Made by a program: the position numbers and the translations under genes. A stretch of DNA of 64,000 nt, from positions 25,682,343 through 25,746,342 of the forward strand of contig OX243817.1 in NCBI GenBank assembly GCA_945859605.1, read 5' to 3'. This document shows, in pieces, positions 41,982 through 48,959 of the stretch (position 1 is the first letter of the stretch; every line of letters starts with the position of its first letter). Source of the DNA: Lumbricus rubellus. Its lineage: Eukaryota > Annelida > Clitellata > Crassiclitellata > Lumbricidae. The notes under the pieces were generated by a model. That model was not told where the DNA came from. It ran no database searches and saw only the letters and a program-made list of their open reading frames with translations.

Positions 41982-42884
41982 TTACAATGTCAACATTATA
42001 TTTTTGTAAGCATCATTACTCAGCACTTCCTGCCTCAATAACGCATCGCACATCGCCACGATCTCGTTTCTCACGCCGGTATTGCCTGCTTTGAAGCTTT
42101 GAAATCGTAGTTCTAGCTGTTTCGCTAATACGTTTGGATCTTCGGAAATAACGATTACACCACCCACGCCTTTACCCACCGCATTACGAGTCCTCTTTTC
42201 CCATATCGGCTTGATAATTTCTCTATATTTGACGCTCGAAGATGCTTTCGGTTTGTTGGGATTTTTTGGCTGTCTGATAGCATCCGACGCGAGTAGAATC
42301 TCGGCGTAATCGTCTCTATCATTATTATCGTATATCGACGTGTTCGGCTGTTTCATCGTCAACAACTCCCAAAGCCCCGGTGTTCCGCTATACGTCTTAT
42401 TTCCAACCGTCACATCGTCTCCTTGAATAAAAATCGGAGTATCGCCGATGTAGAATTGACCATTTTTTGATCGTATTCCGAACGTCGTGTCTACGATTTT
42501 TCTATCGGAGGCGTATTGATGAAGGTACTTGGTGGCTACATCACCTAATTCTAAAGTTCTAATATCCTCGGTCGGATCGTCACTATACGCTTCTATCGAG
42601 GGATACTGAGGAAATTGAACCTTCAACGACGCGGGAAGCGTTTGTAGCGCGTTTGATGTGGCTATCGAATTTTCTTTGATGGCGGATAGTAGGACATTCT
42701 GCTCTTTAGAAATTGCGGATTGCGAATCGACGATAGGCTTGTACAGCTTGGTTAATTCTTGTTGCAGCCCCGAATCCCCCAATCTCTCCGATAAAAAGTT
42801 TTGTTGAATATTCTTCTTGGATTTCAGAAACTCTTCGACTATGAAATTTCTTTTCGCCGGGTCATCTATCTTTAGAAACGACAT
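41982..42884 (-). CDS. DUF8207-like Polinton protein
   Basis: I start it at the ATG at 42884 (MSFLKIDDPAKRNF, with TTAAAAATG context). A longer in-frame extension to 42986 is a CRKTCRKTRRKT repeat and looks non-genuine. The about 300-residue protein has an N-terminal coiled-coil-like region. The block TFGIRSKNGQFYIGDTPIFI, then GNKTYSGTPGLWELLTMKQP, is the signature I associate with DUF8207 proteins of animal Polintons. A basic segment follows (IWEKRTRNAVGKG). The function is not known; the position among virion genes suggests a structural or assembly role. Confidence 0.7.
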   Translation of the reverse strand: MSFLKIDDPAKRNFIVEEFLKSKKNIQQNFLSERLGDSGLQQELTKLYKPIVDSQSAISKEQNVLLSAIKENSIATSNALQTLPASLKVQFPQYPSIEAYSDDPTEDIRTLELGDVATKYLHQYASDRKIVDTTFGIRSKNGQFYIGDTPIFIQGDDVTVGNKTYSGTPGLWELLTMKQPNTSIYDNNDRDDYAEILLASDAIRQPKNPNKPKASSSVKYREIIKPIWEKRTRNAVGKGVGGVIVISEDPNVLAKQLELRFQSFKAGNTGVRNEIVAMCDALLRQEVLSNDAYKNIMLTL

Positions 42885-43008
42885 TTTTAATAAAAAATTT
42901 AATGTTTTTCGACGTGTTTTTCGACGTGTTTTTCTACATGTTTTTCGACATGTGTAAAAACGCAAGTTAGACGTATTTTCAGACATAGCGACATAGGTCT
43001 ACAAAACT

Positions 43009-43707
43009 CTACATGATTTCATACATGTTCGCGTTAGTCGTCTTTCTACTAGATTCGGTATTTTTCTCAAACATGCTTTGAAAGGACTGCCTGACCTCTT
43101 CTCTTCCCCGATCGATGAGTGATTGTTTCGTTTCCTCGTCCATCGCGGCTGCCGCAACTTTCGACTTACTTTTAATTTCTTCTTTCATGCTATTGAATTT
43201 TTCAATCTCGCTTAGAATCAGAGAATATTCCTCGTCTGAAATGTGATCATCCACGAGCGCTTTTGAAATATGGTCGCTGATCGTGTTGAGCTTCGCGTCA
43301 GCTAGCGTTTTGATCTTTTCATGCTTCTCCGCCTTCAGGGCGAGCTTTTTACAGATTCGGCTGCCGATTATACTCAATAGCCCCGCACCGAGCGCTGTCC
43401 CTTCCATAGCAATAGCGATGGGGGTCGCAATTATGGTGGACAATACACCGATTCCCGAAATTCCGAGCCCCATCGTGACCACCATGAGGAAGCTGTCTAC
43501 TGCGCCGATTACGCTCACACTTCTATGGTACTTTTTACTCAACGCTGCTCTTTTGTCGCGTTCTTGCTCGATCTCCTTTTTGATTTCGCTAATCTTCTGA
43601 AGTCGATACGTTTGTGCAGACCCTGCGGCTATTTGTATTTCACCTTCCGGCGCGGAGGGTGTTATATTTGTTAGGTTCGGATAGAGTTTGATGCCTTCGT
43701 ATTCCAT
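43009..43707 (-). CDS. Conserved Polinton two-helix membrane protein
   Basis: Start chosen at 43707 (MEYEGIKLYPNL). About 232 residues: a coiled-coil-like Lys/Glu stretch, KKYHRSVSVIGAVDSF, then two hydrophobic helices rich in Gly and Ala (GLGISGIGVLSTIIATPIAI and GTALGAGLLSIIG). A basic region and the motif KLNTISDHISKALVDDHISD follow, then a charged tail. I recognise this pattern from many animal Polintons but know no function. The Gly-rich hairpin could insert into membranes. The frame is intact. Confidence 0.7.
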   Translation of the reverse strand: MEYEGIKLYPNLTNITPSAPEGEIQIAAGSAQTYRLQKISEIKKEIEQERDKRAALSKKYHRSVSVIGAVDSFLMVVTMGLGISGIGVLSTIIATPIAIAMEGTALGAGLLSIIGSRICKKLALKAEKHEKIKTLADAKLNTISDHISKALVDDHISDEEYSLILSEIEKFNSMKEEIKSKSKVAAAAMDEETKQSLIDRGREEVRQSFQSMFEKNTESSRKTTNANMYEIM

Positions 43708-43734
43708 TCTTTTATTTATTAGCAATATATATTT

Positions 43735-44133
43735 TTACCGTTGATAATTTACACAGCATAGCGAATCTCCTTCGTTTATCGTTACCGCCGAATCGGAGTT
43801 GTTTTGAATGGAAACTATGATATCATCAACCACATCTTCTGAAATCACTCCATCTAGTAGACTGCAGCGTCGTTCTTTGATACTCTGTCTGAGGGAAACG
43901 AGGCAAAGACCTGCCGCCATTTCTACACCTAGTCCAAGCCTTAGCGTATTTGCTGTCTTTGGTTGTATCGTGATATCATTTTGCGCAAAAATCTCCCATC
44001 GCAGACCTCCTAGTTGTCTTACTGGGGCGCGAGTAACACCGCTCGTAATCTTCCAAAAGACTGAAACGGGCTGCGTTCTAACCTCTACCGGTCTAGTTGG
44101 TTTAGTTCCAAATTTGTGTATTGGTCTCGACAT
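43735..44133 (-). CDS. dUTPase-fold protein, probably catalytically inactive
   Basis: 132 residues. The second half follows the dUTPase trimer strand order: DITIQPKTANTLRLGLGVEM, then LLDGVISEDVVDDIIVSIQN and TINEGDSLCCVNY (compare GxIDxxYRGEI and xGDRIAQ). The catalytic Asp/Tyr of motif 3, the RSG motif 2 and the glycine-rich C-terminal motif 5 are absent. Inference: a dUTPase-derived structural or binding protein, not an enzyme. Intact, TATAAAATG start, 16 bp from its minus-strand neighbour. Confidence 0.6.
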   Translation of the reverse strand: MSRPIHKFGTKPTRPVEVRTQPVSVFWKITSGVTRAPVRQLGGLRWEIFAQNDITIQPKTANTLRLGLGVEMAAGLCLVSLRQSIKERRCSLLDGVISEDVVDDIIVSIQNNSDSAVTINEGDSLCCVNYQR

Positions 44134-44149
44134 TTTATAATAGAATAGT

Positions 44150-44746
44150 TTATAATATCATGCCGAGAATCGGAATGTTTCGAAACGGAGAGTTGGGGCC
44201 CAACAAAAGTCCTTCGCCCCTCGCATAGCCCGACCCTGTTTTCATGTACAGCCCGGATGCCGTTATTGAGCTACCTTTTTGCCACGGGGACAAGTACAAA
44301 CCAGATCCGGCTGGTCTTATTTTGCACGCTATGTCGCCTCTCTTAACATACATTACACCCGAACCGCTGATTTTGTCTACAATCTTAGTAGTTGCCGCGG
44401 AGCCGAGACCACTTAGTGCTCCCATCGCCAAACTTGGCAGTGCATTAGACAGAAGGAACCGTCCCGCTGTCGCTAAAAACGGAAGTATCGCGCCTATGAA
44501 TCCACCTTCGACTTTCTTGTTGTTCTCCAATTGCGTTTTACTCATTTTAATAATCATGCCAGTTCCTTTTTGGTAGGCTGCTGCCATTTTATTGATTTGC
44601 GCCTGGGTGAGAGCCAAAACGTGTTCGCCATTCAAATCATCGTGCGATAGTTTGATACTCACGCCGCTCCCCGCTTGAAGTGATCTTTTAATTTTGTCTT
44701 GTTGCGCTTCTGAAATATTAACTTTTACGCCCGTGTAACGATTCAT
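44150..44746 (-). CDS. Glycine-rich virion-type protein (pX-like candidate)
   Basis: 198 residues starting MNRYTGVKVNISEAQQDKIK. Two similar N-terminal repeats (SGVSIKLSHDDLNG..ALTQAQINKM and GMIIKMSKTQLE) precede VEGGF, a hydrophobic segment (IGAILPFLATAGRFLLSNAL) and a Gly/Ser-rich end with GLLLGPNSPFRNIPILGMIL. LSGL/G and ISGS/G fit adenain-like sites. I recognise it as a widespread Polinton protein, likely virion-associated; the exact counterpart in adenovirus is uncertain. It is intact. Confidence 0.65.
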   Translation of the reverse strand: MNRYTGVKVNISEAQQDKIKRSLQAGSGVSIKLSHDDLNGEHVLALTQAQINKMAAAYQKGTGMIIKMSKTQLENNKKVEGGFIGAILPFLATAGRFLLSNALPSLAMGALSGLGSAATTKIVDKISGSGVMYVKRGDIACKIRPAGSGLYLSPWQKGSSITASGLYMKTGSGYARGEGLLLGPNSPFRNIPILGMIL

Positions 44747-44770
44747 TTTATTAATGAATTACAAAAACTT

Positions 44771-45565
44771 TCAAACTTCTCTGATGTGAAATCGAATCGC
44801 CAATTCTTCGCCTCGAAGATTTAGTAGGTTCCCATGTTGGTCTGTGAGCCTCGTTTCCATCGTTGAAATTGTAGATAGCAAAATCGGGAGATATATCAAA
44901 TTATGCGGTACTTCGATAATCTTGTAACCCGGGCCTACGTTTGGGAAAAAAGAATATATCACGTTTTCCGATGTTCCGTTAGTGTACGAAGACCCGATAA
45001 TGTCGCTGGTCACTCTCAGGCTGCTTACACTCATTATATTTACCAAGTCCTCCGATTCATTATATCCAGCCGAATAGATCCATCTGCTGAAACCTAGAAC
45101 CCTTCCTATCGAATTCTTTGGCGTAAAGTCAACCCTATAATCTGCTTCTATATTCACCACAGACCTCAGAGTATTGGTGTTTGGCGCTATTGAGATACAG
45201 TAATTTCCATTTACTCCGTCGAAATGTCCATTCCCCTTCATGACTCTCTGTATATATTCGTTGATATCCGTTATTTCATAGCAACCCTCTGGAACTGCAA
45301 TGTTTACCCAATCTATGCCGGAATTCGGCGAATACCTGAAGCCGTTGTTTGTCGCATCGATATTAGGAAAAGAATAGTACGTCTCGAGGGCAACTAAGGC
45401 CATTTCATATTTCTTATTCTTCTCCAGTTCGAGTAGTGGATTAAACTTCGTTCTGATTCGCGTGCTCTTTTCGCTGAGAAAAACGGAAAATGATGTTTTT
45501 GGTTCCGTGTTGCAGGCCGTCTTTTCCGTGTTTTCCGATATCTGTTTGAGAAGCGATGATTCCAT
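44771..45565 (-). CDS. Penton (minor capsid, single jelly roll)
   Basis: About 264 residues from the ATG at 45565 (MESSLLKQI, TAAAAATG context; another ATG lies 18 bp upstream). The block KYEMALVALETYYSFPNIDA followed by PEGCYEITDINEYIQ and RVLGFSRWIYSAGYNESEDL is the conserved signature of the Polinton minor capsid protein. It ends with RGEELAIRFHIREV. Role: caps the fivefold vertices and, by analogy with adenovirus, anchors the fibre. It is adjacent to the ATPase, as is usual, and intact. Confidence 0.85.
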   Translation of the reverse strand: MESSLLKQISENTEKTACNTEPKTSFSVFLSEKSTRIRTKFNPLLELEKNKKYEMALVALETYYSFPNIDATNNGFRYSPNSGIDWVNIAVPEGCYEITDINEYIQRVMKGNGHFDGVNGNYCISIAPNTNTLRSVVNIEADYRVDFTPKNSIGRVLGFSRWIYSAGYNESEDLVNIMSVSSLRVTSDIIGSSYTNGTSENVIYSFFPNVGPGYKIIEVPHNLIYLPILLSTISTMETRLTDQHGNLLNLRGEELAIRFHIREV

Positions 45566-45586
45566 TTTTACTATACAATACAATTT

Positions 45587-46375
45587 TTACAATGGCGGAT
45601 CCTCGATTATATAAAATTCGTCGAGCCCGCATCGGTATTTACCATTGTATTTGTCGCTAGTCAGGTCTAAAACCACGAATCCATGAGGTTGTTCCCATAC
45701 TGTTTTGCATAGTTTTCTAAATTCATCTTTCACCATGTCTGTACTCACATGATCGTTGTAGATATGATTACAATTTTTCAGGTCTTGTTTGAACAGGCAA
45801 ATAAAGTTTGCATTTTCTCTGATTGTTTGGCGCGGTAGTTTGAAATAATTCTGGGCGAGGTAAAAACAATCTACATTACTATGCCTCCCCCGATTGTAAT
45901 ACGTTTCACATTTGTTTTGTTTTTCCAATTGAAGATCATCGAAAATCATCAGGTTCTTCTTTTCAGCGCTCAAATCTCTTGGGTCTGGTACATCTTCGGC
46001 GCTCTCAAAGAACTTGGCAATTATATCGGATTTAGCTTCTACGTTTTTTGCTATTTCTTCCATAACGAGGTCCGGCGACGCATTTCGGCCCACGATTTCA
46101 TCTCGGTGCTCAAACAACCAAACGATCGCTTCTTTCGGCAATTTTTCTTCGTATGCTTTTTTAATAATGCGATATTCCGGTTGAAACAGAGAAGTACCGA
46201 ATACCTGCAAGTTATTATAATCCAACCAGTCTGGCCTGAGTAAAAGATTGAGAAGAAGCGTTGTTTTTCCACACGCCGATTTCCCAACTATCAAACCGCG
46301 TATGCTTTTGGGTAACAACGGATTATTGAATCTTTTCGAGAGCGCGGTGCCCCAACTCATATCTCTAATCTCCAT
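45587..46375 (-). CDS. ATP: FtsK/A32-type DNA-packaging ATPase
   Basis: 262 residues with Walker A GKSACGKTT (residues 31-39) and Walker B NLMIFDDL (141-148). NVDCFYLAQNYFKLPRQTI gives the sensor Gln/Asn block, followed by FICLFKQD. This is the A32-like ATPase that powers genome packaging in Polintons and related viruses. The start at 46375 has TTTTAAAATG and faces the PLA2 gene across 28 bp. It is intact. Confidence 0.93.
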   Translation of the reverse strand: MEIRDMSWGTALSKRFNNPLLPKSIRGLIVGKSACGKTTLLLNLLLRPDWLDYNNLQVFGTSLFQPEYRIIKKAYEEKLPKEAIVWLFEHRDEIVGRNASPDLVMEEIAKNVEAKSDIIAKFFESAEDVPDPRDLSAEKKNLMIFDDLQLEKQNKCETYYNRGRHSNVDCFYLAQNYFKLPRQTIRENANFICLFKQDLKNCNHIYNDHVSTDMVKDEFRKLCKTVWEQPHGFVVLDLTSDKYNGKYRCGLDEFYIIEDPPL

Positions 46376-46403
46376 TTTAAAAATATATATTATTAAAAAC
46401 GAA
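46376..46403. promoter_or_regulatory. Divergent AT-rich promoter between ATPase and PLA2
   Basis: 28 bp of AT-only-like sequence (AAAAATATATATTATTAAAA) separate two opposed start codons. All upstream signals of both genes must lie here or inside the neighbouring coding region. It has TATA-like runs on both strands. Confidence 0.5.
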
Positions 46404-46928
46404 ATGTATTGCGTAAAATGTAAAGAACAGACCGAGACGAGAGATGTGCAGAACGCCGTGGCTAATAACGGGCGATCGATGCTCAGAGGTGTTTGCGTCG
46501 TATGCGGAAAAACAAAAACTCAATTCGTGAAGGCGCCCGCTGTTGCGCAAGGCGGGGATCTAGTTAGTTCGCTGAACGCTGCCACTAGCAACATTAAATT
46601 ACCTTGGGCTAAATTTCCGGGCGAATTACATTTGCCAGGCCATCAGTTTACTGGCCCTGGTACTAGACTAGATTTGCGTCTGAATCCCAACGAAACCCCC
46701 AAAGATTGGAGCAAACCTATAAACAGGGTAGATAGCGCGGCATATATTCACGACCTGGCATACAATCAACACACTGATACGGCTTCTAGGAATGTCGCTG
46801 ATAGAGCAATGATAAACCAGTTGAATAATATACCTAATCCAAGTCTGCGGGAACGCGTAGAGAGGGCGATAGTCAAACCTATTTTGTCCGCTAAAACGAG
46901 CCTCGGGCTAGGTTTAAAAAAAGCCTAG
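46404..46928 (+). CDS. Parvovirus-type phospholipase A2 with N-terminal zinc ribbon
   Basis: 174 residues from the ATG at 46404. Residues 1-43: a zinc ribbon, C3/C6 and C31/C34 (DUF5679-like). Residues 66-120: LPWAKFPGELHLPGHQFTGP, Ca-loop FTGPGT (82-87), and VDSAAYIHDLAY with His116-Asp117 and Tyr120. This matches the PLA2 of parvovirus VP1 unique regions. Known role there: breach of the endosomal membrane during entry. The C-terminus is basic. It is intact, including catalytic residues. Its last codons overlap the open integrase frame. Confidence 0.87.
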   Translation: MYCVKCKEQTETRDVQNAVANNGRSMLRGVCVVCGKTKTQFVKAPAVAQGGDLVSSLNAATSNIKLPWAKFPGELHLPGHQFTGPGTRLDLRLNPNETPKDWSKPINRVDSAAYIHDLAYNQHTDTASRNVADRAMINQLNNIPNPSLRERVERAIVKPILSAKTSLGLGLKKA

Positions 46929-46987
46929 AATTACAGCAGGACCTGAAATGGACTAATCAATTAGCGAATGAATTACACAAACCAGTA

Positions 46988-47857
46988 GTGAGAAATTTTA
47001 GGACGAGGCGGGTCTATGTTGGCGGGATTGACCAGATTTGGGCGGCTGATCTAATCGACATGCAGGCTTTCGCTAGAGATAATGATGGCGTGAAATTTCT
47101 ATTGACCGTTATAGATGTGTTTTCCAAGTATGGGTGGATCGTTCCATTACATGACAAGAGTGGGAAGTCTACAGCTGATGGGTTTGTGAAGATACTCAGG
47201 GGTGGTCGACAGCCAGTCAAAGTTTGGTGCGACAAAGGAAAAGAATTTTATAATAAAAATGTAAAGAATTTGGTTGAGTTGTACTCTACCGAGAACGAGG
47301 GTAAAAGTTGTATCGTAGAAAGATGGAATAGGAGTATGAAAGATAAAATGTTCAAGTACTTTACGGCTAATTCAACTAGAAGATATATCGATGTATTAGA
47401 CGAAATGGTTAGTAATTATAATCAAACGAGACATTCTTCCATTAAAATGACTCCCGCCAAGGCTAGTTTGAAAGTGAACGAAAAGACAGTATTTTTGAAT
47501 TTATACGGCGACGAGATTTCAGAGCCTATTATACCAAAGTTTTCAATCGGCGATCGAGTCAGAATAACTAGGAAGAAGAACATTTTTGACAAAGGATATA
47601 TACCTAGATGGACGGAGGAGGTTTTTGTAGTATCTCAGGTTCAATATACAGATCCACCAACTTACAAGATTACTGATTCTAATTCTGAGGAAATACAAGG
47701 CTCATTCTATGAACAGGAGCTACAGAAAACAACTCAAGAAATATTTAGAATCGAAAAAGTGATTAGGAAACGCGGGAAGAAATGTCTCGTGAAGTGGTTG
47801 GGCTACCCAGACTCGTTTAATTCATGGATCGAAAATGAAGACTTGCTGACATTGTGA
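46988..47857 (+). pseudogene. INT: Chromodomain DDE integrase, no clear start
   Basis: Retroviral-type integrase core: Asp21 in WAADLID, Asp82 in WCDKGKEFY, Glu111 in VERWNRS (numbered from the GTG at 46988), then an SH3-like region and a chromodomain (IEKVIRKRGKKCLVKWLGYP ... SWIENEDLLTL). The frame is open upstream to 46895, inside PLA2, and encodes the expected LANELHKPV block, but has no ATG. The zinc-binding N-terminal domain usual in Polinton integrases is missing. The Asp-Glu spacing is 28 residues, against 34-35 in typical members. It probably cannot act as encoded, unless spliced or started at a non-ATG codon. Confidence 0.85.
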
Positions 47858-48377
47858 GACGATTATGAAAAATAGCCTATGTCGTGTTTGATATCGATAA
47901 CGAAAGTGAATGAAAAGACTGTGGACCTAATAGCACATCGTCAATACTGCGGGAAATTTCCAACTTTTTACGCGGTGTTCCTAAAAACTGAACCTCTACT
48001 ATAGCTGCAATAATTTGTACATTTTGATAAAACTTGGAAAAACCTCAGTTTGGGGGACCTGAATCAGATTACTGTTGGTGTTGTAAATGGAACAGCAAAG
48101 GAATAAATTAGTCTATCTCGCAATAATATTCCAAAATTTCTGCTGATAAATTCTCTTTTTTTTACGTTCGCGGTGTATTTAGCTTTGAGGGGGCGGTTAA
48201 TTGCGCGCAGATCTTCGCTCGTCGGACTTTGAACCCGCTGTGTTTACGTCACACAGTATCGCGGCGTGCCTATACGATCGTGTCTACATTAAAACGCTAC
48301 TTTTAATGTGGCCAGGATTATAGGCTTGTATTTATTTCTTGGTTCATTACGGTTTTTTGCCCCACTTGCAGCCCCTT
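47858..48377. other. Spacer between integrase and right-end genes
   Basis: About 520 bp without a supported gene, between the integrase stop and a second, partial integrase 3' end at 48385. It is unusually long for this compact element. Confidence 0.5.
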
Positions 48378-48380
48378 CTA

Positions 48381-48653
48381 CTATTCTTGGGCTGAAAATG
48401 AAGACGTGCCGACATTACGCCGACGATGAACGACGATATTCGTGCGTGGACGTGGATACTTGCATGGGCAGTCATCGTCGTAGCATTCGCGGTTGTGGGC
48501 GTCAATTTCAGCAATCAACCCCGATCTCCGCAGTCTTGTATATCCAACCAAGCCGATCTGCTTGGCGATTTTTCGTAATTCAGTTTTAGTTTTATTCGGG
48601 TAAACCATTTTATATTGGGATCTCTTGTCTTTAGACCGAGCTGTATATTCCAT
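48381..48653 (-). CDS. Small SAP-like protein mirroring the PolB N-terminus
   Basis: 90 codons. It begins MEYTARSKDKRSQYKM, against MEYTARPKDEISQYKM in PolB, and continues through one SAP-like helix unit (ELRKIAKQIGLVGYTRLRRS). After about residue 55 it diverges into a Cys/Asp/Arg-rich tail (CYDDDCPCKYPRPRT). It lies in the inner, diverged part of the right TIR, so it is probably the mirror copy of the PolB 5' end created by TIR extension. Its last codons are antisense to the integrase remnant. It may be expressed as a small DNA-binding protein; that is not shown. Confidence 0.55.
   Translation of the reverse strand: MEYTARSKDKRSQYKMVYPNKTKTELRKIAKQIGLVGYTRLRRSGLIAEIDAHNRECYDDDCPCKYPRPRTNIVVHRRRNVGTSSFSAQE
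48385..48430 (+). pseudogene. Remnant of a second integrase chromodomain end
   Basis: TATTCTTGGGCTGAAAATGA and the following GACGTGCCGACATTACG read SWAENEDVPTL, against SWIENEDLLTL at the end of the integrase (47818-47857). DNA similarity continues a few bases past the stop. Only about 15 codons survive. Confidence 0.6.
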
Positions 48654-48704
48654 TTTCAGTTATTTTCTATACACAAGAGAAAAAATTTTTACGCCAGACG
48701 CTGA

Positions 48705-48865
48705 ATATGAAAAAGTAAGGCTGGTATTGGCTAAACTGCGCGGGCACTCAATTTTTTAGGCTGGTATTGGTCAAATGGACGAAAGTAAAGGCTATATAGG
48801 TCAAATGGGTCAAAGGTGAAGGCTATATAGGTCAAATGTCCGAGCTTGCTACAATGACCTCTACT
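48705..48865 (-). repeat. Polinton right terminal inverted repeat
   Basis: Reverse complement of 31810-31970 with only a few changes (for example TTTAGCCAATACC for TTTGACCAATACT). It ends CCTCTACT and is followed by GAGGGC. Confidence 0.95.
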
Positions 48866-48871
48866 GAGGGC
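48866..48871. repeat. Polinton target-site duplication, right (GAGGGC)
   Basis: Exact copy of 31804-31809. Confidence 0.95.
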
Positions 48872-48959
48872 TACAGAAAGCCAAGTGAATTATAAATACG
48901 GTTAATTATTTATACGTATATAGTTACGCTTGTTACTGTCGTGAGTAGATATGTTGTTG

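Larger units (their letters stand above)
31810..48865. mobile_element. Polinton/Maverick (polintovirus-like) element, 17,056 bp
   Basis: Both termini begin AGTAGAGGTCATTG (inverted) and are flanked by an exact 6-bp duplication, the Polinton hallmark. It encodes the Polinton core set: protein-primed PolB, chromodomain integrase, FtsK/A32-type ATPase, adenovirus-type protease, major capsid protein and penton. It also has accessory genes typical of adintovirus-like lineages (pVI-like, PLA2). Left to right: PolB, zinc ribbon, protease and two fibre genes on plus; MCP through ATPase on minus; PLA2 and INT on plus; a small SAP gene on minus at the right end. Five genes carry breaks, so this copy is not autonomous as it stands. 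The intergenic gaps are tiny, unlike the host DNA around it. Confidence 0.97.
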
